DNA of 64,000 nucleotides from assembly GCF_024679095.1 (NCBI RefSeq), contig NC_066513.1, positions 3,698,023 to 3,762,022 on the forward strand, read 5' to 3'. This stretch comes from Eriocheir sinensis (taxonomy: Eukaryota; Arthropoda; Malacostraca; Decapoda; Varunidae). A program made the position numbers and the translations under genes. Shown piece after piece: positions 37,570 through 50,254 of the stretch (position 1 is its first letter; every line of letters begins with the position of its first letter). The notes beneath the pieces are model-generated. The model did not search any database. It had not been told where the DNA came from and saw only the letters and a list, made by a program, of their open reading frames with translations.

Positions 37570-38366
37570 CTAGAAGTAAGAGAGAGAATGGAGGAGATTA
37601 GCATGTAGTAAGTTTATGATTAAAAATGTCACTTATGTAGTACTTTAGCTTTTAACTTTATGGAAAACATTTCAGCTAATAATGCTAATTCTTATATTCT
37701 TGAAGCTTTGCTGCCAACAAAAGTTAGCCCAGATGTATAGGTATGTTATAAGCTGAATTTCCCATATTTAGAGCAGCACCTCGATTTTCCAAAAAGTCAT
37801 GTTCCTGAGACCTACAAGAAGTAGGGGGCACATTAAACAGTGCTACCCATATCCTGCAGCCCAGTATACCTTATAATGGCTTACAACGTATGCATTATTG
37901 ATAATTATGATCTAACTAAAAGAAGTATACAGTACATAGCAGGCAGTACACTTTCATAAAAACACAGAGACATGCAGGTGTGTAGACGCTATAACTGCTT
38001 GTTAAGGAAGCACGCCAGGAAAAAATAAAAAAAATATTAAAAACATCGAAGCGCAAAATTTACTTACTGTATGGGCCATTTAAATCTTAAAAGTCACGCC
38101 GCTGGGCGTTTGTTTGTTTACATCACGTGGACTTTAAATCCTCTTATATCTATTTTTCGCTATTATTTTGCTATTTATTTAGAAATATTGGGATGTTTAT
38201 GTTCTCATTGGAAACTCAAGCCTCTAGCCTCGCTCCAAGGTGCTCTTCAAGGCGAGCCAGCCTGGCCCGACCACGTGTTATTGTAAACATACAGACAGCT
38301 GGTCGTCGCGGTGCCATCATTTTCAAGAGCTTTTCATTCTTCTAGTGGACATTAGGCATATTCAAG
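37570..38366. other. Unassigned intron-like sequence
   Basis: No gene recognised between the candidate terminal exon and the Mutator-like remnant. If the SWT1 model is right, this is part of its last intron. Confidence 0.4.
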
Positions 38367-38966
38367 ATGCCTAAGGTGCCTAAGAAGAGCAGGAAATACA
38401 AGAAGCCAGAAAAGAACAAGCTTTCGGCTGCAAGGCGGAAAAAGACAGAAATTTCCCTGCCTGTAGCTGACCAGCCACCTCCCTCTGCCGCCACCTCTCC
38501 GCCGCTTGCAGCTCACCCACTACCTCCTATGACTACTCCATCCCCTACCACACCTGTTGTTTCACCACATGTGTCTAGTGCAACGAAATGCAAGCGTTGT
38601 TTGATGACATAGAGAGTGAACAGTGTGAAGACACAAAATACACTCGTTGACAGGATGTACATGGAAAAAGTTTTTGAAAATGTGTGTTGCAAGTTTTGTT
38701 ATAATACAAAGAGTGTAACAATGGACACCACCAAACTGGACACCTCCATCACTACCAAGTGTACGACATGTGATTCACGAGTCACCATGGCCAATAATGT
38801 TAAACCGGACGATAAAATACTCTCAATGACGAGTGTCAACCTTGTGTATAGCCTCATGTGTGAGGGTGTAGGATACAGGGCCATGGAGAGGATATGTGCA
38901 GCACTGAGACTCCCAGCGATGAATGAAGGGGAATTTGGAAAATACAAGTATCATGAGGTTTTATAA
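38367..38966 (+). pseudogene. Mutator-like transposase, N-terminal remnant
   Basis: Starts MPKVPKKSRKYKKPEKNK, a basic stretch, then a Pro/Ala/Thr-rich linker (residues about 35-75). A CXXC-type zinc-binding pattern follows (CCKFC...TTKCTTC) and a helical block SVNLVYSLMCEGVGYRAMER ending KYKYHEVL. The order (basic start, paired CxxC, then the VYAMRxxGxGxxG-like segment) matches arthropod Mutator-like transposase proteins. The frame is broken by TAG at 38610-38612 and by compensating shifts around 38590-38640. The DDE catalytic region is absent here; the frame could be spliced, since GAG|GTTTTA near 38957 resembles a weak donor. Confidence 0.6.
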
Positions 38967-39534
38967 AACCGGAAAAGGCCTAACTTATTATTTTATATTC
39001 ATCAAATAGCCAAAAAAAAAAATCATATTTAAATTGGCACATTAAAATGCACACAAAATAACCTCCATAAGCAATATTGAGTCAATAATTATGTGCTCAT
39101 GACCCAAAAAAAAAAAAAAAAAAAAAAAAGTTTCACATCTATATAGCCATGGTTGATAGCCCATGCATTCACTATTTATTGCCCAATTGCAGTGGTTCTG
39201 GTGTTAATTTGATCCTCATTGCTTACTCTTCAAAATGTAAGTAACACATTTTGTCATGTTTCTACCTGGTTCGTGCATACCTATGCTTAATCTTTAGGAA
39301 GCGTTTTCTCAAAAGTGATTTTTTAAAGAAAAACTGTATTTTGAATGCGATCTTTTCTGTTATTAATGATCAGGGCCCGTATCCTCGTCAACTATTAATA
39401 CTAAACTTGGTATTAACTTTCGACTTTAGTATTAACTTCACTCTCAAAGTGTATCCTCAGTGCTCAGTGCTGGCAAGGACTTCTACACTTAATAGGAAAG
39501 TTAATAGTAAATCCCAGACCCAGACTCATATCAA

Positions 39535-40076
39535 ATGGCCGCCGGAGCTCCTCGCCCAGCTCACCTCCGCAATTTAGAGTCCGAAAGGACTCTTTGGAAC
39601 TTTATAACGATGGTGAACTTGTCAAGAGATACATATTAGACCGTGCAGGAATGGAATATGTGACTGATTTGGTGAGAAGAGAGCTACAAGACCCAGTTCA
39701 AAGGGAGCATTCACTCATCCCGGGGTTGAAAGTGATTTTGACTTAAAGATACTTGACTACAGGAAAAATGCTGCAGTGTTCAAGTGATGAGTTTGGGGTA
39801 AGCCAGAGTAGTTTAAGCAGGGTGATTGTGGATACTCTAGCCGCCCTCAGTGCCCCGTAGGTAGTCGGGAGGTTTATCCAGTCTCCCCTTGATAGGGTGG
39901 AGATCCATGAAGAGCAAGCAGAATTTTACCAACTTGCCAGTGTTGTGGGAGTGATAGACCGCAACCATGTGAAAATAATGGCACCAAAGGAAAACGAAGC
40001 AGTTTATGTGAACAGAAAAAAAAACTTACATAGCTTGAACATACAATTAGTGTTTGATGCCTTTGTTATTGATTAA
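39535..40076 (+). pseudogene. HARBI1-type (Harbinger) transposase, broken
   Basis: After an ATG at 39535 and one frameshift, the frame from 39576 reads RVRKDSLELYNDGELVKRY, DRAGMEYVTDLVRREL, GKMLQCSSDEFGVSQSSLSR, VGVIDRNHVKIMAP and AVYVNRKKNLHSLNIQLVFD. These are the successive conserved blocks of Harbinger transposases; the VGVID Asp lies at the first catalytic position (family IDGTHV). In-frame stops are at 39744-39746 (TAA), 39858-39860 (TAG) and 40074-40076 (TAA). The remaining catalytic Asp/Glu region is missing. It cannot make an active enzyme. Confidence 0.85.
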
Positions 40077-40538
40077 AATGTGAAATATTTGAGTTAAGGA
40101 TAAAAAAACATGGGAAAAAAACTTTTATTTGTAGCAGAAAGGTACACACATGCAAATGAAAAAGATGACATTAATATTGCATTAAAATGTAATTTAAAAT
40201 ATGATTTATAATTATTGTTGCTATAAAATCAAGTTAGAAAAACAAATTACTCCTGTCGGTCATTCGTATGGAGATAATGGTGGTAAGAAAGCTTGTTAGT
40301 GACTTCTGCGAGTGTGAGGAAGGAGGAACGAAAGGTCGAGGTGACCACATCGCGTACATCATGACTTATGTGTGAAGTAAAACGAGGTTACTTGGCTTCT
40401 GTTTATAAAGTTCCAAGTGGAAAAACAATTTTATTGTGAATTCAGTGTATACTTTTCTGGAGTATTGTGTTTACTGAGTGAATTGGTAACCAATCTGTTG
40501 CTATTTGTGTCTTGCTTGAAGATATTCATCATTGGATT

Positions 40539-41160
40539 CAAAGCTATGGTATTAATGTGCAATAGTCGTCATAACAAAATACGTAGTAATTAATTACATA
40601 TGTCAACCTATTTATTTTCATGAGATCATGGTATGACCACTGAAAAACATAGCTTTTTTATCTTGGCTCCATTACAAGTTCAGTATATAATTACCCATAT
40701 ATTCAATAAAGTAGTGGAATCAAGTTTTCAGCATCTTTTATTATTATGCCAATTAGCACTCAGCTTGCAAACACGCTTAGGTTTATGTTGTCAGCTTGGG
40801 TCGGACTTAGGTGAACACTTTACCAAGTGACGTAAGATTACTCAATGCTACCAAAGCTATGGTATTAACGTGCAACGGTCATCATACCAAAATACGTAGT
40901 AATTAATTATATATGTCAACCTATTTATTTTCATGAGATCATGGTATGACCACTGAAAAACATAGCTTTTCTATCTTGGCTCCATTACAAATTCAGTATA
41001 TAATTACTCATATATTCAATAAAGTAGTGGAATCCAGTTTTCAGCATCTTTTATTATTATGCCAATATTCTAAGCAAACACGCTTAGGTTTATGTTGTCA
41101 GCTTGGGTTGGACTTAGGTGAACACTTTACCAAGTGACCTAAGATTATTCAATGCTACCA
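40539..41160. repeat. Tandem duplication, 313-bp period
   Basis: The block starting CAAAGCTATGGTATTAA at 40539 is repeated from 40852 with about 95% visual identity. The second copy has a short deletion/replacement at GCCAATATTCTAAGC. Inside the Harbinger element, non-coding. Confidence 0.95.
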
Positions 41161-41300
41161 TATAGGTATACTACATCTTTGATTGTGAGTGCATCAGAGA
41201 GCACTGGAGAGCAGCATGAGTCTAATTAGGTGCTAATGAATATCCTGCCTGCATCACAGACTACATAAAATGCTAATATGATCGATATATAGTGTTATAA

Positions 41301-41577
<277 letters not shown>

Positions 41578-41664
41578 TCTGCCCTAATGTCCTTCCCACT
41601 TTTGACGTCCAAATGATGCCCCTGATTGTAACAAAGTATCTTGTAGCACCCATGACTGGGTGCC

Positions 41665-41806
41665 GGTGCAAATGTGCTCATTAAACACCGAGAAATTAAT
41701 CTAGGCTCTAGGGAACTCAGAAAAATCCAAGTTAGAGAGTGCTGGCTGTGGGGATTGAACCAGTGACCTTCAACATACAAAGCCATGTCTCTGTCAGTTG
41801 AGCCAA
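41665..41806 (-). mobile_element. tRNA-like SINE fragment
   Basis: On the minus strand: TGGCTCAACTGACAGAGACA (A-box-like) and CACTGGTTCAATCCCC (B box), followed by CTTGGATTTTTCTGAGTTCC. No tail or target duplication defined. Confidence 0.5.
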
Positions 41807-41807
41807 T

Positions 41808-42101
41808 AAAGGTAAAGGTAAAGTTGGGGCATACGCTGTAGCAGCGCGTGGCCTCGGTGCTCATCTCCGTAACATTGGCCCTTGAGCCTGTGGTGGGAGG
41901 GAGCCCATTACCCCGGGACACAGGGGCAGTGTGACATCCGGGTTACCACAGTTTCCCCAGGTTTCCCCAGGTAGCCATTTATCGACTAGCCCAAGAGGGA
42001 GGATGATCAGCTGGGTGAGCTGCACGCCGACTGCCCGGGCCGGTATTCGAACCCGGGCCCGTGTAGAAGCCAGGCATGCTGACCACTAGACCATGGAGGT
42101 G
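41808..42101 (-). mobile_element. tRNA-Glu-like SINE with (ACCTTT)n tail
   Basis: The minus strand starts CACCTCCATGGTCTAGTGGT with B box CCCGGGTTCGAATACCGG, close to a tRNA-Glu layout. The body includes CTGGGGAAACCTGGGGAAAC and CCCGGGGTAATGGGCTCC, ending CGTATGCCCCAAC then ACCTTT repeats (plus-strand AAAGGT at 41810-41824). A plus-strand relative is at 46507-46813. Confidence 0.8.
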
Positions 42102-42318
42102 TATTGGAGCCCAATCTCAAGTGAACCCACTCACAATGGCACACAATTTTTTTTCTGGTAAATGTTGTGCTTTGAATGAATTTGCTAACCATTTCTGTCG
42201 AAAAACAGCAGAGATTTCTTTTCACCCCTTCCACCCTAACCTCCTCAGTAATAAAAATAAAAAAAAGTGACAAAATCATAGCCTTGAGGCAGTAATATTC
42301 AGCTCCAGCATTAAAAAA

Positions 42319-44329
42319 TTATACTGCTGCCCTATGAAAGGCATCTCTTAACTCCGATGAAGTAGGTGGTGACTGTGGTGGAGCAGCTTCATCGTCATCC
42401 CTTGCAGTGGCAGGTGTCATTGGGCCAGCAGATGATGAAGCAGTGGCAGGTGTCATTGGGCCAGCAGATGATGAAGCAGTGGCTGGTGTCATAGGGCCAG
42501 CAGATGTTGAAGCAGTGGCTGTTGCCGGAGCAGCTGATGGTATCTTTTCTACAAGTAATGAACAATGTGCTGGGATGGTCTCTAGCAATATAGCAGCGGG
42601 GCTGAAAAAAAGCGTCATATATTAGTCATGATTAATGCATGTAACTTGACCCCTTAACTGCGGATTTCCTACAATAAAATATCACCAAACTACAGAAATG
42701 GAACAAAAAGTGGCTGCTACAATTCAGTGAAGAAAATGTAGTCCTGCACCTTGGGAGGGGATATCCAGCATACCAATACCGCATGGGAAACGCTCCACTA
42801 TCCACCACAGAGGCAGAGAAAGACCTGAAACTACTATGGTACCAGGCTACCAGTGAAAGCCAAATCCATGCCAATCGTAGCGGACGGGTTAAATAGGTAC
42901 GTAGTTGAAGAAAAAGGGTCTTATAGGTGAAATATTAATTATTAACATAAATATTCCACTATTTGTTATTGGTTGTAAAGTAATTGACTGATAAAGTGTG
43001 TATCTACAAAGAATTTGAAATTAAGAATGATTAATAAATTGTTTTAATGAGAATATAAAAGTTTTTGCCAAAAACATACAGGCCAGTCAATATTTCACTG
43101 CTGCTTGACTGCTGCTTGACTGCTGCTGCTGTCCTATCCCTACCACATCATCAGCTGTGTCAATGCTGAATGGCTCTGGTACCCCTTCAAATACATGAGA
43201 CGAGCAGCCTATGATGTCATACACCAGTTTATCTACCACAGTTAATGTCATAGTTATATAGGCAGGCGCCTGCGTATCTGTGGTGCCACACGTGTGGGGC
43301 ACTCAGGTGCTGGGGGAAATGTCATTGTTATGAAGGGGCAGGGGTAAACCAGTGTATGCTGTGAGGCCTTGGTGTGGAAGTTCCCTGTGTGAACTGTGCA
43401 GCTAATCCCCCATACAGTGAGGGCCTTTTTTACTCCCTCAGGGGCTGTGCAGCTGAGAGAGTGGTGTACATGAGTGTGAATGTGTGAGTGAGTGTGTGCC
43501 TGTCTTGGCTAAAACCCTTCACTGGGGGGAAGACAGCCCAGGTATTTAGATAGATTGATAGTCCTTGACAGATGAACATTAAAAAAAATTTCTATATCAA
43601 ATATGCAGTTCACTGCTATGAACTTTTTAACTTTAAGCTGAAATAAAGGCATTGTGGCCAGTATAGCTGCACTCTGTGAGTACATAAAAAACTAACTAAT
43701 ATAAGTTTTACATTTAAAGACATAACAACTAAAAAAAATTACCAGTCTGCCGCTGCTCATTCTTGCACTTGGCAATGCGAGGCTTTGATTTTTGTTGTAC
43801 GTTGTACCAACACCTCTCACAGTCATCCTGCGTACGGGGTCCACTCCCAGGGAAGGCACTGTCAGGGTATAAATGTGAAGCAAGTTTCTTAATCGTTTCA
43901 CTATGGCATGGCATTTATTTCCTATACCTTCTCCGATAACATTTAATACATGCCGTGACGGAAAGCTAAATCAGTACCGGCATTTTATTTACATGCATCA
44001 TAAGACATTAACTTTTTAGTTGTTATAAACATGGCCATAAATACTACTTTTCATTACCTATTTTTCTAAAATGCTTTTCTCTAAGTAGGAGGATATTACA
44101 CAATACAGCTATACAAAAAAATTAAAAACATTAATCTTAATTCCATTTTTTTGAGTACTTCTAACCTAACATTATATCACCATAAACTGTTTGACCAATG
44201 CTATCAAAATAATATTTTAATCTTACTTTACCATTCTCATCAAATCTACCTATTCCGATATAGTCTTAACATAAAATACTTGTAAAAGTGTTGAGAGTCT
44301 GGCATGGGGCCCCCCCCCCCCCCCCCCCA

Positions 44330-44366
<37 letters not shown>

Positions 44367-45535
44367 AAATAAGGAATAAATAAAATAACAGGTAAATATG
44401 ACTTGACTCTCTTATACTAACCCCCTTTCCACCCTAACAAACTTGGGGACCTACCATGTTAGGTTAGGACGTGTTAGGTAGGACAGGTTTAGCAGGAGTT
44501 GGTTTAGTTATGTTAGATTGTTGAGGGAGTGGGGGTTGCAGCAGAAATGGTCATGATGATGTTATTCACATGGAACAGTAGGAAAAAGTATGTTCTGTTT
44601 AGAAACTCTGTGGTTGTGTTTGTATACAAAAATACCCATTTGACGAGGTTAGGTTAGTTTGCAAGTTACTTGAATCATGAATATGTGAATATGTAACAAA
44701 AAAATAAAAGCATTAACCTTAATTTCATTATCTTGAGTACATTCCAATCTAACATTATATCACCATAATCTGTTTGACCAATGCTATAAATATACTATTT
44801 TAATCTTACTTTACCATTCTCACGAAACCTACCTATTCCCATATAGTCTTGACATAAAGTACTTGTAAAAGTGTCCATAGTCTGGCATGCCTAGCACCCC
44901 CCCCCCCCCCCCCAATAAAAAAAAAATAATAAACAAATAAAAAAAGAATAAAAAAGGGCAAATATGCCTTAACTATCTACACCAACCCCCTCTTCCTCCC
45001 CAACAAACTTGGCATGTTAAGTTAGGATGTGTTCGGTAGGACGGGGCAGGTTTGGCATGGTTAGGTTTAGTTATGTTAGGTTGTTGAGGGAGAGGGGGTT
45101 GTGGCAGAAATGGTCATAATGAAACTATTCAGATACAGAATGAAAAGGTATGTTCTGTTTGGAAGGTCAGTGGTTGTGTTATTATGTAAAAAATACCCAA
45201 TTGATTAGGTTAGGTTAGTTTGTAAGCTGATTGAACCATGAATATGTGATTACCAACCTTGTTACAGCTTCTGCCACTTCAGTCCACGCTCTCTTCTTAT
45301 CCTCAGGGGTGATACTCTTCCCATAACACCCTCTGATTATACGTCTTTTTTCATGAATTTGACGTAAGAAGACCGTTTCATCTGGCGACCAATTAAACTT
45401 ACTCCTTTTCTGCGCTGGTTCTCCGGGTCGTAGATGTAATTTCAGCAGAGCAAGTTGTGACGCAGGAGGGGAGATAAGGGTATTGACGAGCGACGAAGTA
45501 AAAGCAGCCTTTGAGGCTGCTTCTATCTGCCACAA
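42319..45535 (-). CDS. Myb/SANT-like DNA-binding partner gene of the Harbinger element
   Basis: Exons read on the minus strand. Exon 1, about 45535-45258: KFNWSPDETVFLRQIHEKRR and EDKKRAWTEVAEAVT, the first helices of a Myb/SANT-like domain, with donor AAG|GTTGGT. Exon 2, 43858-43743, with AG and GT borders: DDCERCWYNVQQKSKPRIAK and KNEQRQTG. Exon 3, from 43277: APAYITMTLTVVDKLVYDII. Exon 4, 42601-42319: a 12-residue repeat (ASSSAGPMTPAT, three copies) and an acidic/Pro tail to a stop. Joining AG|T between exons 1 and 2 and G|AT between 2 and 3 keeps frame. The exon 3 donor is unclear. In this family the Myb-like protein binds element ends and escorts the transposase to the nucleus. The start codon is uncertain. 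Confidence 0.65.
42655..42840 (+). mobile_element. CR1-like LINE fragment
   Basis: Translation contains KLQKWNKKWLLQFSEENVVL, YQYRMGNAPLSTT and EAEKDLKLL, the thumb/connection segment after the RT catalytic core. It is flanked at a distance by TTAA on both sides (42653 region and 42890 region), which may mean a small TTAA element or chance. Confidence 0.6.
44115..45235. repeat. Tandem duplication, ~580-bp period, with C-run/A-run cores
   Basis: The block AACATTATATCACCATAA...TTTGACCAATGCTAT occurs at about 44169 and again at 44751. Each copy continues through TACTTGTAAAAGTGT to a C run (44312-44329, 44896-44913) followed by A-rich sequence, then CCCTCTTCC/ACAAACTTGG and TTAGGTTAG repeats. 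Inside the Harbinger element. Confidence 0.9.
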
Positions 45536-45834
45536 AACTCAGTATTTTCTTGTGTTTGCCATTTATTATGTTTTTGTTGTACATTTATACATGTTTTCTT
45601 TATTTTTCTTTTGAAATATTTACTTAATTCATGTCGGATGTTTACGTTTTGCACGGAGGCGTCCTTAGCAACGAGCCCGCCATAAAGATGAAGAAGAAGA
45701 TAATAGTAGCCAGGATTTGCTAATACTTACACTCAAAGTTGACGAGGATAGCTATTACTCTTAATAAATTGAAACTATTAACTTTGATAGTAACTTTAAG
45801 GGTAAAAGTTAATAGCTTGTGAGGATACGGGCCC

Positions 45835-46500
45835 AGTTTTTACTGAAAATTTTATTTTTGGGCACATAACACCATAACCTAAATAATGGTTGGAGGACTT
45901 TGTCCTATCTTTATTGTAAGCTTGCAAAATATTTCCTGAAATTCAATTTTCCATTTCAGAAAGTTAAAAAATATGTCAGAGAAAATAAGTGTTGTAAAAA
46001 ATCAGCTAATCAATTTAGAATTAATTCCTCCAAGCATATTGAAGGGACAAGACCACAGAACATGTCCTAGAAAGATGAAATCAAATTACATGATAGGTAA
46101 TGAGAAGATAGGCTTCAAAATATTGCAATTTTTAACATTTTTAGAATAATACTTTTAATAGTCATCATTTTTCAATGTAGAAAGCTGAATTTTGGTCAGA
46201 AGTACTATATTAATTATTATGCCATTAAGTGGACACAATTCAAGATGATCGGATGATTTTGATTGCACCACCAAGAGTAAATCCTGGCTTAATTAAGTCC
46301 TTAAGAGCACTCAGCCTTCTGCCCGGGTGTCTCCTGCACATGTGGATGACATCTAGCATCAGTCATCCGTAACATTGAATATGTTACTCAAGTTTTACTC
46401 TGCATTCTGATTTCTTTGTGGTTCCACACAATATAATTTACTTGAGTAATCTGCCAAAGTGTGATGCTGTAAATACTCAAACCATGAGAATTGAGGCATG
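45835..46500. other. Unassigned; one exon-like frame at 45960
   Basis: At 45959 a good acceptor (TTTTCCATTTCAG) precedes a 34-codon open frame starting KVKKYVRENKCCKK. It could continue the Mutator-like frame that stops at 38966, in which case the Harbinger element sits in an intron of that relic. This is speculative. The rest is AT-rich with no gene. Confidence 0.25.
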
Positions 46501-46506
46501 ACTGTT

Positions 46507-46813
46507 GGGTCTCTGTGGAGCAGTGATTACAATACCTAGTTACGAATCCATGGGCCCAGGTTTGAATCCCTGCAAAGGCAGTATGTGTATAGCCCACCCA
46601 AATGCTCACCCTTGCTCTCATGCTGGTTGATAAATGGGTGCCTGGGGAAACCTGTTGGAGGTAGACTGAGGTGACCCATATGTCACATTTGCCCTGCCTG
46701 TATCCCGGGGTAATGGGTTCTTACTTACTACAGGCTCAAGGGTTAATGAGACTGATGAGCATTGAGGCCGTGCAAGGCTACAGCGTATGCCCCTAACTTA
46801 ACCTTTTACATTT
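46507..46813 (+). mobile_element. tRNA-like SINE, same family as 41808-42101
   Basis: Head GGTCTCTGTGGAGCAGTGAT with B box CCCAGGTTTGAATCCC. The body is GTGCCTGGGGAAACCTGTTG, ATCCCGGGGTAATGGG and GTGCAAGGCTACAGCGTATG, ending CCCCTAACTTAACCTTTTA. Confidence 0.8.
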
Positions 46814-46814
46814 A

Positions 46815-47180
46815 TTGTAGTGCAATTCCTTTCTCCACATATGCTTTGCTAACTGATTCCTCTCATTTTGGTGAAACTCTAATTATTGCTTTAGGCATCC
46901 TGATAGCTTTTGACAGAGTCTGGCACAAATCTTTGCTTTCTAAACTACCCTCCTACAGATTCTAACCCTCTCTCTGTACTTTCATCTCCAGTTTCTTTGC
47001 TGGCTGATCTATCTCTGCTGCAGTAGATAATCGCTCTTCTACCCCTTAACCTATAAGCAGTGGCATTCCACAGGGCTCTGTTCTACCTCACACTCTTTTT
47101 ATTGTTCATTAATGATCTTTCCAAAACAAACTGTCCTATCCACTACTATTCGATGGCTATGTTCTGCATTACTCAACGTA
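46815..47180 (+). pseudogene. Jockey-like LINE-A RT fragment
   Basis: Contains SSHFGETLIIALGILIAFDR (matching the YxDxxKAFDRVWH block, first catalytic Asp lost), VWHKSLLSKLPSYRF, SGIPQGSVLPHTLFLLFIND and a decayed YADD region near 47150. Stops are at 46963-46965 and later. Same family as 18160-20330 and 58745-60225. Confidence 0.75.
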
Positions 47181-47744
47181 TTTGACCCCTTCTTGGTGGA
47201 GGATCCATACAAAGATGCTTCAAAAGTGGGACTATTTGATGGTAAATCTATGTATAGATGTTCGCTCTCATGAGACAACACTAGTTTGTGGGAAGATTTA
47301 TATATGGACACTTTCTTCTTACATAATCATTTGTATAATTTGTTATTTGGCATTTTTAACCAGGAACCACTCCAATTTGTCAGTTATCCTCCATGCATTA
47401 CTGCCTCAGGACGCAGCTTTCACTAAAGGAAATGAATACATGTATTCAGATACATACAGAAAATGTTAAAAGCAAGCAGAAGAAAGCTGGAGGAAGGAAG
47501 GGAAACCACAACTGGGTTACAAGTCCTGGACATTGCCATAGCAATGGGTGTGAGTGATTGACTCCTTTACATACATATTCATGGGCATCATGCAAATTAT
47601 ATTTAATTTATTGAAAGAATTATGGAAAAACATTTATATATAGATTCTTATATATCTTTCATTTGGCAAGAGTCTATATGTAGACTTCAGTCTGGAATGC
47701 ATTAAATGCGGGGAAACCATATATGGACATTTACGAACTTTTTT
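47181..47744. other. Unassigned sequence
   Basis: No family recognised. Short open frame 47182-47469 (95 codons) has no motif. Confidence 0.4.
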
Positions 47745-48478
47745 TTATTTTTAATTTTTTTTACAACAAAGGAGGCAGCTCAAGGGCACAAAAAAAACAA
47801 TAATAAAAAAAGCCCGCTAATCGCTGCTCCTAAAAAAAGAATCAGAAGAGGTGGCCAAAAGCAAGGTCAGATTCGGGAGGAGAGGTGTCCTGATACCCTC
47901 CTCTTGAAAGAGTTCAAGTCGTAGGCAGGAGGAAATACAGATGAAGGAAGATTGTTCCAGAGTTTACCAGCGTGAGGGATGAAAGAGTGAAGATGCTGGT
48001 TAACTCTTGCATAAGGGGTTTGGACAGTATAGGGATGAGCATGAGTAGAAAGTCGTGTGCAACGGGGCCGCGGGAGGGGGGGAGGCATGCAGTTAGCAAG
48101 CTCAGAAGAGCAGTCAGCGTGGAAATATTGATAGAAGATAGAAAGAGAGGCAACATCGCGGCGGAATTTAAGAGGTAGAAGACTATCAGTAGGAGGAGGA
48201 GAGCTGATGAGACAAAGAGCCTTAGCCTCCACTCTGTCCAGAAGAGCTGTGTGGGTGGAGCCCCCCCACACGTGAGATGCATACTCCATACGAGGGCGGA
48301 CAAGGCCCCTGTATATGGATAGCAACTGTGCGGGGGAGAACTGGCGGAGACGATACAGAACGCCCAACCTCGAGGAAGCTGATTTAGCGAGAGAGGAGAT
48401 ATGAAGTTTCCAGTTGAGATTTTGAATTAAGGATAGACCGAGGATGTTTAGTGCTGAAGAAGGTGACAGTAGCGGAGT
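47745..48478 (-). mobile_element. Jockey-like LINE-A 3' end, minus strand
   Basis: The minus frame from 48367 encodes MGVLYRLRQFSPAQLLSIYR, RPRMEYASHVWGGSTHTALL, LISSPPPTDSLLPLKFRR, PRPRCTRLSTHAHPYTVQTP and FKRRVSGHLSSRI with a stop at 47867-47869. It is an intact 166-codon C-terminal stretch. The 3' UTR has GGAGCAGCGATTAGCGGGCT and T/A runs to about 47745. It serves as the uninterrupted reference for the split copy at 18160-20330. It lies head-to-head with 48560-51240. Confidence 0.85.
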
Positions 48479-48749
48479 CTACATAAAGATGATTTTTATT
48501 TGGTGGTACACCCTTCAAGACACTCCCAGCAGGAATTAAATGACTAAAAGTTGAGTGCTACAGAATGTTTAACCTCTGACCTTGCTATCATATCTGAGAG
48601 AGCCAGAAGGAGCTTGGTGTCCTTCAACACCTCAAAAATTCAAAATCTCCACCTGACAACTAAACATAATCTTCCAAACACCTCTCCCTTATTCATCAGT
48701 AACACACAGCTATCCCCTCCTACACCAAACATTCTTGGCCTTCCCTTAA

Positions 48750-49653
48750 GGGGGATGCCAGGGAAGTATTTTTTGACGAATATCTTTTAAACTGACTAAA
48801 TTAGTTTTTCTCGCTCAGCATGTCGGGGATGCTATGTACTACTTGGTAATGAAGCAAAATTTCGTAGAATATTAAAAAACAGGGTCCCTTTAAGAGATTG
48901 AAATGCCCCGCGCTGTTACGTCATAGCTCGCCAGCACATGTGGTATTTCTCAGGGCTTGTACACACGTAAAATTCACATTAGAAATAGTCTTTTCCCTCT
49001 AATTTTTGTCATCTGTCATCCCTCTATCCACTCGTGACAGCTGGTGAATGTGAAATGCGCACTGCTGCTCAGTTCTCACCCAGACATTGACCGGGGAGGA
49101 TGTTGAAATTTTTTGTTGCGCTACAACCCCAAAATGTCTTTACAATGACGTACAAACGCAAAGCAACCATAAGCAGATTTATGAACATGAAGAAGGCTTC
49201 TGGAACAAAATGGAGATCCAGGAAACATGCAAGAAAGCAACGCAAGAAGCATGCGTCACGACTCTATCTTCACACCAACCTCGCCGCCGCCGCCACCACC
49301 ACCACCACCACCACCACATTTGAGTGATAATACTTATTATTATAAAGGGGGACCAGATGCCTTATCCTTCTCCAGTAAGTGAACAAGGTATAAACAATCA
49401 TATGTGAAGATTTCATACCAATCAAATGAATACAAATGGCAAGACACATGAAATGGAAAAAAAATCTTTAGGAGCCAAATTCTCAAAATTTAGTTTTTTT
49501 ACACTTCAAAAATTTCACAAAATCGACAAAACATCTGACAGTCTTTTGTAAGGTATCCATATAAACTACAACTAAATGGCAATTTTTCTCATTTTGTACA
49601 TTTTGAAAAATGTAAAAAGAAAACGGGAGAAAAAGTGGAGAAAATTATTAGTG

Positions 49654-49722
<69 letters not shown>

Positions 49723-49966
49723 ACAAAATGAGAAATGTAGACATATACACAAAGTTTCTATGGTATTTTTTTCAAAGCAATTAACTAAAAACTAGTCTGT
49801 GAAACAAAAAGAAAATTTTATGCTTTGTTTGAGTCTCCCCTACACATTCACCCAAATTTCACGAAATTCACAGAATGTCATACATTTACACCAACAAATA
49901 ACATACTAAAATTTCAAAGCCATAGGACATACTGTGTGCCCAGGAGGGACCCCCCCTGGCACCCCC
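48750..49966. mobile_element. TTAA-target element 1 (GGGGGATGCCAGGG ends)
   Basis: TTAA at 48746-48749 and 49967-49970. Ends GGGGGATGCCAGGG and CCCCTGGCACCCCC are imperfect inverted repeats. It contains A runs (49656-49720) and a small basic frame starting at 49144 (MTYKRKATISRFMNMKKASG) of unknown meaning that ends in a (CAC)n stretch. TTAA targeting suggests piggyBac. Confidence 0.7.
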
Positions 49967-49970
49967 TTAA

Positions 49971-50192
49971 CCCGTAGAGTACGGGTGACGATATATTTCT
50001 CTGGATGCTGCGCACGGGGAAAATTTAGACATTTAAAAGAGGTGAAAATGGTGTCTTTCTTCTTTGCAATAATTGTATATTCGTCTAGTATATAAGGTGG
50101 TGTAATAAAACTTCTCTCCTAATAATAATAAAAGTTATGACAGCTGAAAATATTGCGCATTTTCTTGCGGCCGTGACGCGTTGCATGGAAGC

Positions 50193-50254
<62 letters not shown>

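Noticed and set aside
41808..42101. Functional tRNA-Glu gene
   Set aside because: The A- and B-box-like parts are present, but the head continues into a SINE body with an ACCTTT tail and the acceptor stem does not pair well.
49087..49327. Two overlapping small basic frames ending in poly-His or poly-Thr
   Set aside because: Inside a TTAA element; the end is a (CAC)n run. No family recognised, so not called as a gene.
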